From Chitinophaga pinensis (GTDB lineage: Bacteria > Bacteroidota > Bacteroidia > Chitinophagales > Chitinophagaceae): a stretch of DNA of 8,614 bases. A program made the position numbers and the translations under genes. This document shows positions 1-7,037 of this stretch, piece after piece. The notes under the pieces are model-generated. The model was not told the DNA's origin and ran no database searches. It saw nothing but the letters and a program-made list of their open reading frames with translations. The stretch is taken from contig CALPKD020000035.1 in assembly GCA_943324055.2 (NCBI GenBank), forward strand, positions 1 through 8,614. Reading direction: 5' to 3'. Within the stretch, counting starts at the first letter, position 1. The number at the start of each line of letters is the position of its first letter.

Positions 1-27
1 AACCTTATATATTATAATAAACGAACT

Positions 28-2112
28 ATGTCAATTATTCAGAACATTAGAGAAAAAGGTACTTGGATCATTTTTACAATTATCGTAATCGCTTTAGTTG
101 CATTCATTTTACAAGACGGTGCGAATAGAGGTAAAAGAAGCAACGATGTTTCAACTTTAGGAAAAGTAAACGGCGAAGTAATCAACAAAACAGAATTTGA
201 CGAAAAGTTAGATATCCAAGTTCAGAACTATGCCTCACAAGGTGTAAAGAGAGAACAAATGATTGGTTATTTATGGTCTCAAGAAGTAGATCGTCTTTTA
301 TTTAAATCAGAAGAAGATAAACTAGGACTTACTGTAGGTACTAAAGAATTATCAGATATATTATTTGGTAATGAATCTCCTTTTAGACAAGAGTTTACTA
401 ATAAAGAAACGGGTGTATTTAATCCTAATGATGCGAAGCAAGCAATTGCACAAATTAAGAAAAGTAAAAATAGCGAACAGATTAATCAAATAGAAAAATT
501 CTACATAGCACCTTCTATTGAAAATAGATTAAGAAATAAATTCCAAGCCTTAATTGTTAAAGGTGTTCAGGTGCCAAAATGGTTGGCTGAAAAACAATAT
601 TCCGAATCCAATACAATTGCATCTATTTCATTTGTAGGTGTTCCTTACACCTCTATTTCAGATTCTACAATTAAAGTTTCTAATGATGAAATTGCTACCT
701 ACTTAAAAAACAATGCTGCTGCTTATCAAATAGAAGAAGGGTCTAGAAGTATTAGTTATGTTGGTTTTAGCGCCTCTCCAACTGGCGCCGATTCGGCAAA
801 CGCTTTAAGTGAAATTCTTATACTTAAGCCAGAATTTAAAGCTACAACAGATGTAAACGTTTTTTTAAATAAAGCAGGAACCGAAATGCCTTTTTATAAT
901 AGTTTCATCAGCGCTAAATCAATTAAGATTGCACAAAAAGATTCTATCATTAATGCGGGTATTGGTAATACCTATGGTCCTTATGTAGATGGTAGAAATT
1001 TCACGATTGCAAAAGTTATCGCTACTAAACAATGGCCAGATAGTGTTAGTGTTAGACATATACTAATTGCAACCTCAAATCCTCAAAACGGACAAGTAAT
1101 CAGACTAGATAGTGTTGCTAAGAAATTAGCAGATAGCATTAGTTTGGCAATAAACGGCGGTGCTAGTTTTGACTTGTTGGTTCAACAATATTCAGACGAT
1201 GCAGGAAGTAAAGCCAAGGGGGGTAAATATGAAATGTTCCCTCAAGCACAAATGGTTCCCGCTTTTAATGATTTCTCTTTTGATAATTCAGTTGGTACAA
1301 AAGGGGTTGTAAAAACAGACTTTGGTTACCACGTTATTGAAATATTAAAACAAACACCTAAATCTGCTGCGTATAAAATTGCTTATTTATCCAAGCCGAT
1401 TTTACCAAGCAACGAAACAATAAACACCGCTTCTGGTGCAGCTGCGCAATTCGCAGCAACCAGTAAAGACTTAAAAAGCTTTAATGCAAATGCGGTAAAA
1501 CAAGGATTACAAGTTTTACCAGCAGTGGGTATTAAGCCAAACGATTTTGAAGTACAAGGAATAGGAGAGGCAAGAACAATGGTGCGCTGGGTGTATGAAA
1601 AAGGCCTAAACGATATTTCTGATCCTTTTGAGTTTGGAGATAACTACTTTGTGGCTATTATCACAAACGAAGAAAAAGCAGGTTTAGCATCTGTTGAATC
1701 AGCTCGCCCTCAGGTAGAAGGCATTATTAAAGACCAAAAGAAGGCAGAAAAAATTAAAACAAGCATGACGGGGGCCAATCTATCTGCAATCGCCGCGAAT
1801 GCAAAATCAAGTGTTCAAGCTGCGGACAGTTTAAGCTTTAATTATTCAATGATTCCCGGTATTGGTAATGAACCTAAATTACTTGGCGCTGCATTTAACA
1901 AGTCGTTGCTTAATAAAGTAAGCGCGCCAATCGCGGGAAATACGGGAGTTTTTGTAATTTCTGTCAATAACATTGGTTCTAAACCAGCACAACAAGAACT
2001 AGTCGCCTTCTCAGACGAACTTTTACAAAGAACAAGAAGTGTATTTTTTAGATCTAATCTTGCTTTAAAGAAAACGGCTACAATTGTAGACAATCGCTCT
2101 AAGCTTTACTAG
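28..2112 (+). CDS. PpiD-like peptidyl-prolyl cis-trans isomerase, inner-membrane anchored (SurA N-terminal plus PpiC/parvulin domain)
   Basis: This is probably a periplasmic folding chaperone and prolyl isomerase that helps newly exported envelope proteins fold. The 694-residue protein opens with a short cytoplasmic stretch and one hydrophobic helix (about residues 12-29) with no cleavage site, which is the anchor topology of PpiD. A SurA-type N-terminal chaperone region follows (about 40-200). A parvulin domain occupies about 340-440: VRHILIA carries the typical parvulin His at 344, the middle contains YSDDAGSKAKGG, and it closes with FGYHVIEI (His435). The last 250 residues match no domain I can name, but PpiD-like proteins do carry a long C-terminal part; E. 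coli PpiD is about 620 residues. The ATG at 28 directly precedes the charged stretch and anchor helix, which supports this start. The 27 bp upstream are AT-rich and lack a Shine-Dalgarno sequence. The gene ends before a strong terminator and appears to be independent of the next gene. The family is secure; calling it PpiD rather than SurA rests on the anchor. Confidence 0.92.
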   Translation: MSIIQNIREKGTWIIFTIIVIALVAFILQDGANRGKRSNDVSTLGKVNGEVINKTEFDEKLDIQVQNYASQGVKREQMIGYLWSQEVDRLLFKSEEDKLGLTVGTKELSDILFGNESPFRQEFTNKETGVFNPNDAKQAIAQIKKSKNSEQINQIEKFYIAPSIENRLRNKFQALIVKGVQVPKWLAEKQYSESNTIASISFVGVPYTSISDSTIKVSNDEIATYLKNNAAAYQIEEGSRSISYVGFSASPTGADSANALSEILILKPEFKATTDVNVFLNKAGTEMPFYNSFISAKSIKIAQKDSIINAGIGNTYGPYVDGRNFTIAKVIATKQWPDSVSVRHILIATSNPQNGQVIRLDSVAKKLADSISLAINGGASFDLLVQQYSDDAGSKAKGGKYEMFPQAQMVPAFNDFSFDNSVGTKGVVKTDFGYHVIEILKQTPKSAAYKIAYLSKPILPSNETINTASGAAAQFAATSKDLKSFNANAVKQGLQVLPAVGIKPNDFEVQGIGEARTMVRWVYEKGLNDISDPFEFGDNYFVAIITNEEKAGLASVESARPQVEGIIKDQKKAEKIKTSMTGANLSAIAANAKSSVQAADSLSFNYSMIPGIGNEPKLLGAAFNKSLLNKVSAPIAGNTGVFVISVNNIGSKPAQQELVAFSDELLQRTRSVFFRSNLALKKTATIVDNRSKLY

Positions 2113-2136
2113 ATCATTTAATTATAAGATTGACGG

Positions 2137-2161
2137 ACCCCCGAATTTTCGGGGGTTTTTT
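2137..2161 (+). terminator. Intrinsic terminator of the PpiD-like gene
   Basis: A perfect GC-rich inverted repeat, CCCCCGAA (2138-2145) and TTCGGGGG (2148-2155), is followed directly by six T residues (2156-2161). The outer A2137 can also pair with T2156. In RNA the inner A-U pairs probably open to give a loop of about six bases. It starts 25 bp after the stop codon of the PpiD-like gene and reads in its direction, so it should end that transcript and isolate the DUF2480 gene. Confidence 0.93.
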
Positions 2162-2198
2162 ATGCCTTTTTTATTCTTATTTCGAAAACCCCAACTCA

Positions 2199-2227
2199 TT
2201 GGTTATGCATTTTTCTACTTAATTTTG
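2199..2227 (+). promoter_or_regulatory. Candidate Bacteroidota-type promoter for the DUF2480 gene
   Basis: TTG at 2199-2201 and TAATTTTG at 2220-2227 fit the Bacteroidota sigma factor consensus TTG ... TAnnTTTG, separated by 18 bp, within the range known for Flavobacterium promoters. It lies after the upstream terminator and before the DUF2480 gene, where a promoter is needed. The -7 element ends only four bases before the ATG at 2232, so transcription would begin at or next to the start codon. That either means a leaderless mRNA or makes the match fortuitous in this AT-rich gap. Confidence 0.4.
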
Positions 2228-2231
2228 ATTC

Positions 2232-2741
2232 ATGTCTGAGCCATTCAATAATAAGGTAGCCGAAAGCGGATTAATTACACTAGACCTTGCAAGTTTTATT
2301 CCCGTTAATGAAATTGTACTATTTGATATTAAGCCTTATTTATTCATGGAGCTTATTCTCAAAGAAAAAGATTTTCGTGCCGCACTTTCTGCGCTAGACT
2401 GGACTCAATATCAAGATAAGATTGTAGGAATTTATTGCTCAACAGATGCGATTATTCCAATGTGGGCTAACATGCTTATTGTATCTGCGCTAACGCCTTT
2501 TGCAAAAGGTGTTTATTTTGGGGACGAGCCTAAGGTGAGAGAACGGGTTTTATTAGAAAACATTGCGCTATTAAACACGGATACTTACGCAGATCAACGC
2601 ATTGTGGTTAAGGGTTGTGGTGACACGCCTATTGGAGAAGCTGCATATATTGCCATCACACAAAAATTACAACCAACCGTTAAGAGTATCATGTACGGAG
2701 AACCTTGTAGTACAGTGCCTGTTTATAAAAAGAAAGCCTAA
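2232..2741 (+). CDS. DUF2480 family protein
   Basis: This is a conserved protein of unknown biochemical function, 169 residues, which is the usual size for the family. I recognise it from the N-terminal pattern NKVAESGLITLDL (7-19), the central GIYCSTDAIIPMWA (66-79), the VKGCGDTPIGEAAY stretch (126-139) and the C-terminal GEPCSTVPVYKKK (156-168). It has three cysteines (69, 129, 159), each inside one of these blocks, and no signal peptide or membrane helix, so it should be cytoplasmic. The ATG at 2232 is chosen because the family-like sequence begins within ten residues; the next Met is residue 39, inside the domain. There is no Shine-Dalgarno sequence. It stands alone between a terminator and the convergent polA gene, whose stop codon it overlaps by four bases, so its surroundings give no functional clue. 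The family assignment is from memory of the sequence pattern. Confidence 0.85.
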   Translation: MSEPFNNKVAESGLITLDLASFIPVNEIVLFDIKPYLFMELILKEKDFRAALSALDWTQYQDKIVGIYCSTDAIIPMWANMLIVSALTPFAKGVYFGDEPKVRERVLLENIALLNTDTYADQRIVVKGCGDTPIGEAAYIAITQKLQPTVKSIMYGEPCSTVPVYKKKA

Positions 2742-5632
2742 TGCGCCTCTAGCCAGTTTTTTCCAACACCCACCTCGGCTTCCACCGGCACTCCGTTTGG
2801 TAGTACCATCGCACTCGTCATACACTCAATGATTAATTCTTTTAAAGCAGGAAGCTCTTCCTCGGTTGCATCAAACACCAATTCATCGTGTACTTGTAAG
2901 ATCATTTTTGAATCCCAGTGCTTTTTCTTCATTTCATGGTGCACTTTAATCATTGCCAACTTTATCATATCTGCAGCGGATCCTTGTATTGGAGAGTTAA
3001 TGGCATTGCGTTCAGCAAATCCACGGACCGTAAAGTTGCTACTATTAATATCCCTTAGCCACCTCTTCCTGCCCATTAAGGTTTCTACATATCCGTGTTC
3101 TTTTGCTTTATTGATTTGTTCGTCCATGTATAACTGGATATTTGGAAACTCCTTTTTATAGTTGTCAATAATTTCTTTCGCCTCTGTCCTAGAAATGCCC
3201 AAGTTTTCGGCCAATCCAAACGCCCCTTGTCCATATATAATTCCAAAGTTTACACTCTTTGCTTTATACCTCATTTCCTTTGTTACATCAGCCTCGTTTA
3301 TCCCATACACCTTCGCTGCTGTTGCTGTGTGAATATCCTTTCCTAATTTAAACGCTTCACACATATTAGGATCTGCACTTATCGCAGCAACAATTCTTAA
3401 TTCTATTTGAGAATAATCTGCACTAACCAAAACCCGGCTTGGATGTCTTGGTACAAAAGCTTTTCGTATTTCTTTACCACGGTCAGAACGAATAGGGATA
3501 TTTTGCAAGTTAGGATTGGTACTACTTAAACGTCCCGTTACTGCGACCGCTTGCGCATAGCTTGTATGAACACGCCCTGTTTTAGGATTGATCATTTCTG
3601 GTAGCGCGTCTACATAAGTTGATTTTAATTTTGAGAGTTCTCTAAAATTTAAGATGTCATCAACAATCTTATGTTTTGCAGCCATCTTCGCCAAGACCTC
3701 TTCCCCCGTTGCATATTGACCCGTTTTTGTTTTTTTTGCTTTTGCATCTAGTTTTAAGATATCAAACAACACCTCTCCCAATTGTTTTGGGGAAGCTAAA
3801 TTAAATCGAACACCCGCTTGTGAAAATACACTCTCCTCACATTTTTTAACTTCCACATCAAGCACCTTGCTATATTCGTTTAAGAAATTAACATCCACGT
3901 TTACCCCCTCGTATTCCATGTCAACCAATACACGTACTAGTGGATTTTCTACTTCTTCAAATACACGTGTTACCGCTTTCTTTTTAATAAGTGGCTCAAA
4001 ACATTCTTTTAATTGCAAGGTGATATCTGCATCCTCTGCGGCATATTCTGTAATTTGTTCAAGCGGCGCATCTCGCATGCTTCCTTGATTCTTCCCTTTT
4101 TTACCAATTAGTGTTTCAATGGATACAGGCTCATATCCTAAAAATTGTGCACTCAGCAAATTCATACTCCGCCTACCTTCTGGCTCTATTACATAGTGTG
4201 CCAACATGGTATCAAAAGTATTTCCAAGCAACTCAATACCATACCATTTCAAAACAAGAAAATCATATTTTAAATTTTGTCCAATCCATGTAATATTTTT
4301 TGCATCAAAAAGAGGTTGTAATTTTTTCAATATATGCCTCGCTCCATCAACCCCGTCCCCGTCGTTGTTTACCGGTAAATAAAATCCTGTATGAATTTTA
4401 AATGAAAAACTTAGACCCACCAGCTGTACATTATTTGCATCAATTCCTGTTGTTTCAGTATCAATACAAATCTCGGTTTGCTGTAATAGTGTAGTAACCA
4501 GTTTCTCAATGGCTTCGTCTCCAACCACAGCCTCATAATGATGTTGGGTGTTCGCAATATTTTTATTTACAACTAGTTGAATAGACGCTTCCTCGTTTTC
4601 CTCTGTTTCAGTTGACTCTGTTTCATTATTCGTTTGTTCTTCGTCACCGTTTACGTGAATAGTTTTTGCTTTTAAAGTTGTTCTTTTTGTTTTTACTTCA
4701 TTTCCAAACAAGTCGGTTTGAACCTCGGGTGCTGCGTGCGTCATTACTTCAAAATCACTTCCTAGTATACGTTTGCCAAGCGTCTTAAATTCTAATAAAT
4801 TAAAAATCTCCGTTAAGGCGTCTACATTCTTTTCTGATAATTTATAATCTTCTTCATGAAATTGTACGGGTACGTTGGTAATAATGGTTGCTAATTTTTT
4901 ACTCATTATTGCAGAGGCTTTTCCTGCACGCACTTTTTCTCCCATCGATCCTGTAATCTTATCTGCGTTTTCTAATACCCCCTCAAGAGTATCATACAGC
5001 TTTAATAATTTTGCTGCGGTTTTTTCACCCACGCCAGGAATCCCTGGTATATTATCCGAAGCGTCACCCATTAATCCTAACATATCTACTACTTGTTCAA
5101 CTCTTTGGATATCCCATTTCTCGCATATCTTTTCTGCGGTTAATATTTCTTCTTTATTCCCAAACGCTGGTGGCTTCCATATAAATACATGAGGGTGTAT
5201 TAGTAATTGTCCATAATCCTTATCTGGAGTTACCATATAAACCTCATACCCCTTATCAGCTGCCTGCCAGGCAAGGGTTCCAATTACGTCATCTGCTTCA
5301 AAGCCATCACATTCTACTACGGGAATGTTAAACCCCTCTATGATCGCCTTTATATGCGGAAGGGAGCTAATTAAATCTTCCGGAGCTTCTTGTCTGTTAG
5401 CTTTATAGTCTGCAAAATCAGTGTGACGCTCTGTTGGTGCATGTGTATCAAAACACACTGCTATGTGCGTTGGGTTTTCCTTTTTGATAATTTCTAAAAG
5501 GGTATTGGTAAACCCAAATTGGGCATTGGTATTTATTCCTGTTGTAGTAATTCTTGGTGTGCGTATTAGTGCATAATAAGCCCTGTATATAAGCGCCAAA
5601 GCGTCTAGTAAAAATAATTTCTTCTTAACCAT
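2738..5632 (-). CDS. polA: DNA polymerase I
   Basis: This is the repair and Okazaki-fragment-processing polymerase, 964 residues, slightly longer than the 928 of E. coli. The 5'-nuclease domain (about 1-300) has LLDALALIYRAYY with Asp10, ECDGFEADDVIGT, TPDKDYGQL and the helix-hairpin-helix GIPGVGEKTA. A variable acidic linker (about 310-355) precedes the 3'-5' exonuclease domain (about 370-550), whose three motifs are intact: IDTETTG, NLKYD and YAAED. Proofreading is therefore probably active, unlike in Taq polymerase. The polymerase domain follows: TGRLSSTNPNLQNIP, motif A ADYSQIELR (about 738-746), motif B RYKAKSVNFGIIYG (about 788-801, Phe at the position of E. coli Phe762) and motif C QVHDELVFD (about 912-920). 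The ATG start puts the first catalytic Asp at residue 10, as expected for the family. The stop is TAG. A terminator-like hairpin sits just upstream, so the source of its transcript is unclear. Nothing appears truncated. Confidence 0.98.
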   Translation of the reverse strand: MVKKKLFLLDALALIYRAYYALIRTPRITTTGINTNAQFGFTNTLLEIIKKENPTHIAVCFDTHAPTERHTDFADYKANRQEAPEDLISSLPHIKAIIEGFNIPVVECDGFEADDVIGTLAWQAADKGYEVYMVTPDKDYGQLLIHPHVFIWKPPAFGNKEEILTAEKICEKWDIQRVEQVVDMLGLMGDASDNIPGIPGVGEKTAAKLLKLYDTLEGVLENADKITGSMGEKVRAGKASAIMSKKLATIITNVPVQFHEEDYKLSEKNVDALTEIFNLLEFKTLGKRILGSDFEVMTHAAPEVQTDLFGNEVKTKRTTLKAKTIHVNGDEEQTNNETESTETEENEEASIQLVVNKNIANTQHHYEAVVGDEAIEKLVTTLLQQTEICIDTETTGIDANNVQLVGLSFSFKIHTGFYLPVNNDGDGVDGARHILKKLQPLFDAKNITWIGQNLKYDFLVLKWYGIELLGNTFDTMLAHYVIEPEGRRSMNLLSAQFLGYEPVSIETLIGKKGKNQGSMRDAPLEQITEYAAEDADITLQLKECFEPLIKKKAVTRVFEEVENPLVRVLVDMEYEGVNVDVNFLNEYSKVLDVEVKKCEESVFSQAGVRFNLASPKQLGEVLFDILKLDAKAKKTKTGQYATGEEVLAKMAAKHKIVDDILNFRELSKLKSTYVDALPEMINPKTGRVHTSYAQAVAVTGRLSSTNPNLQNIPIRSDRGKEIRKAFVPRHPSRVLVSADYSQIELRIVAAISADPNMCEAFKLGKDIHTATAAKVYGINEADVTKEMRYKAKSVNFGIIYGQGAFGLAENLGISRTEAKEIIDNYKKEFPNIQLYMDEQINKAKEHGYVETLMGRKRWLRDINSSNFTVRGFAERNAINSPIQGSAADMIKLAMIKVHHEMKKKHWDSKMILQVHDELVFDATEEELPALKELIIECMTSAMVLPNGVPVEAEVGVGKNWLEAH

Positions 5633-5646
5633 GCTGCTAAGTTAAT

Positions 5647-5682
5647 AAAAAACCTCCCATCACTTTCGCGACTGAGAGGTTT
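5647..5682 (-). terminator. Terminator-like hairpin between the amidohydrolase operon and polA
   Basis: Read on the minus strand, AAACCTC and GAGGTTT (plus-strand 5676-5682 and 5650-5656) form the outer stem. An imperfect inner stem, with one bulged T, one A-G mismatch and some G-U pairs, is capped by C(GAAA)G, a GNRA-type tetraloop. The stem runs into six T residues (plus-strand A at 5647-5652), the layout of an intrinsic terminator. It lies 41 bp after the amidohydrolase stop and its T-run ends 14 bp before the polA ATG. It most likely ends the amidohydrolase transcript, but it could also act as an attenuator of readthrough into polA. Confidence 0.8.
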
Positions 5683-5723
5683 AATTTTGGTTTAATCTAT
5701 TGTGTTTTCTAGTCCTCTACGGC

Positions 5724-7034
5724 TTAGTTAATCTTATATTTTTGCTTAAAGCGCTCGTTTAATTGCTTTTGTTTATTATCTAGTGAAATATCTCTTCCTT
5801 GTATAAACGCTTTGATTACCTGATTACCACGCATGTCTAATATATCACCATTACTTATTACAATATTTGCATCTTTTCCTGCCTCTAACGAACCTGTGCG
5901 GTCGTCAATCCCCAATATTTTAGCGGTATTTAGGGTCATAGCACTTAACGCTGCTTCACGATCTAGTCCATATGCTGCTGCTGTTCCTGCATTAAAGCTT
6001 ATGTTCATGTGTTTTGCCTTATCGTTCTCGTCATTTAATGCAATCAATACACCCGCTTTGCTTAATTGTGCAGGTAGTTTATATGGCTGGTCCACATCGT
6101 CGTCTTCGGTAGCCGGTAGCGCGTGTTCGTTGCTTATTATTACTGGTATTTTATTGTCTGCTAAAATAGAGGCTATTTGAAAGCTTTCAGATCCACCTAC
6201 AATTACGGTACTAAATCCAAAAGTTTTTCCAAGATCTATTGCAATTAAAATTTGCTTGACCTCGTTCGCACGAACAAACAATTTTTGTTTTCCTTCAAAC
6301 AAGCCACGTACTGCTTCAAATTTTAAGTTGTTTGCAACGTGTGTTTTTTCTTGCATATACGCTTTAGCTTCGGTAAAAAACTTTTTGATTGTTTCTACTT
6401 TATCCATCGCTTCTTTTAAAGGGTCGCTTGATTGTGGTCTCATCATTCCTCGGCCACCCCTTGTTCTAACAATTAGCGAGGGGATTGTGATATACTGACC
6501 CATATCTTTTTTATATGCCGCGTCTTCATAGTTCCAAGCGTCTAACTGAACCACGCTTGATTGTCCTTCTATCAGTTCCCCTTCGGGCGCTACGTGTGCC
6601 AATAAAACACCGTTTGCGCGTAGATTGTTTATCACTTTTGAATCCGTGTTGTAGGATACAATAGAGTGTATATTAGCATTGTTCTCTCCTATTTCTTGTA
6701 AATCATTGGATCCCCTAACACCAGAACCAATTTCTACTAATCCTAAATCTGTACTAGGTAATATTAACCCGGGATAAACTTGTTTGCCTGTAGCATCCAC
6801 AATGGTAGCTCCTGCAGGGGCAGGTACGCCTGTTGCCACTGAGGTAATTTTACCATTTGAAAAAACAATTGTTGCGTCTGTTAATACGGTTCCGTTTCCA
6901 ACATGAACGGTACCGTGAACTATTGCGGTTGTGTTTTTTTGTGGTCCTGCTGGATAAACCGTTTCCTGAGCCCTTGTCGTTGTATTAAACAATGCAAGCG
7001 TTAATATTAATAAAGTTGAATATTTATTTTGCAT
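5724..7034 (-). CDS. Secreted amidohydrolase-superfamily protein lacking the usual metal ligands
   Basis: This 436-residue protein has an amidohydrolase (imidazolonepropionase-like) fold but probably no classical metal-dependent hydrolase activity. A signal peptide is clear: Lys4, a hydrophobic core (about 8-16) and a likely cut after TRA (residue 22). The N-terminal beta part of the composite domain is at about 36-92 (IVDATGKQVYPGL), and the matching C-terminal part at about 366-415 (TLNTAKILGI, GSLEAGKDANIVI). Where active members have the HxH motif after PGL, this protein reads ILPSTDLGL (91-99). The later His and Asp ligand regions read FVRANEV (253-259), VIVGGSES (277-284) and LNDEN (333-337), without the expected residues. 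A His in SNEHALP (301-307) and an Asp-rich DDDVD (311-315) remain. Start: ATG, three bases after the stop of the upstream amidohydrolase, so the two should be co-transcribed and perhaps translationally coupled. The substrate is unknown. The fold is secure; loss of activity is inferred from the missing residues. Confidence 0.88.
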   Translation of the reverse strand: MQNKYSTLLILTLALFNTTTRAQETVYPAGPQKNTTAIVHGTVHVGNGTVLTDATIVFSNGKITSVATGVPAPAGATIVDATGKQVYPGLILPSTDLGLVEIGSGVRGSNDLQEIGENNANIHSIVSYNTDSKVINNLRANGVLLAHVAPEGELIEGQSSVVQLDAWNYEDAAYKKDMGQYITIPSLIVRTRGGRGMMRPQSSDPLKEAMDKVETIKKFFTEAKAYMQEKTHVANNLKFEAVRGLFEGKQKLFVRANEVKQILIAIDLGKTFGFSTVIVGGSESFQIASILADNKIPVIISNEHALPATEDDDVDQPYKLPAQLSKAGVLIALNDENDKAKHMNISFNAGTAAAYGLDREAALSAMTLNTAKILGIDDRTGSLEAGKDANIVISNGDILDMRGNQVIKAFIQGRDISLDNKQKQLNERFKQKYKIN

Positions 7035-7037
7035 ATT

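Noticed and set aside
1..27. AT-rich run before the PpiD-like gene as a promoter
   Set aside because: There is no TTG or TAnnTTTG element and the visible leader is too short to judge; any promoter lies outside the window or is not recognisable.
2602..2832. Plus-strand open frame crossing the end of the DUF2480 gene into polA
   Set aside because: It overlaps two well-supported genes in another frame and shows no family-like sequence.
5652..5658. GGGAGG on the minus strand as a Shine-Dalgarno site for polA
   Set aside because: It lies about 20 bases before the ATG, which is too far, and is held in the hairpin stem; the phylum also makes little use of such sites.
5682..5689. TAATTTTG, a perfect -7 promoter-like motif on the plus strand
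   Set aside because: It points antisense into the 3' end of the amidohydrolase gene, overlaps the hairpin stem, and has no TTG at a suitable distance upstream; chance is likely in this AT-rich gap.
5833..6180. Plus-strand open frame of 115 codons inside the secreted amidohydrolase gene
   Set aside because: It is antisense to a well-supported gene, has a Ser/Ala/Ile-rich composition typical of a reversed coding frame, and has no recognisable motif or promoter. Other antisense frames, for example 4875-5192, 8074-8355 and 1842-2093, were rejected for the same reason.
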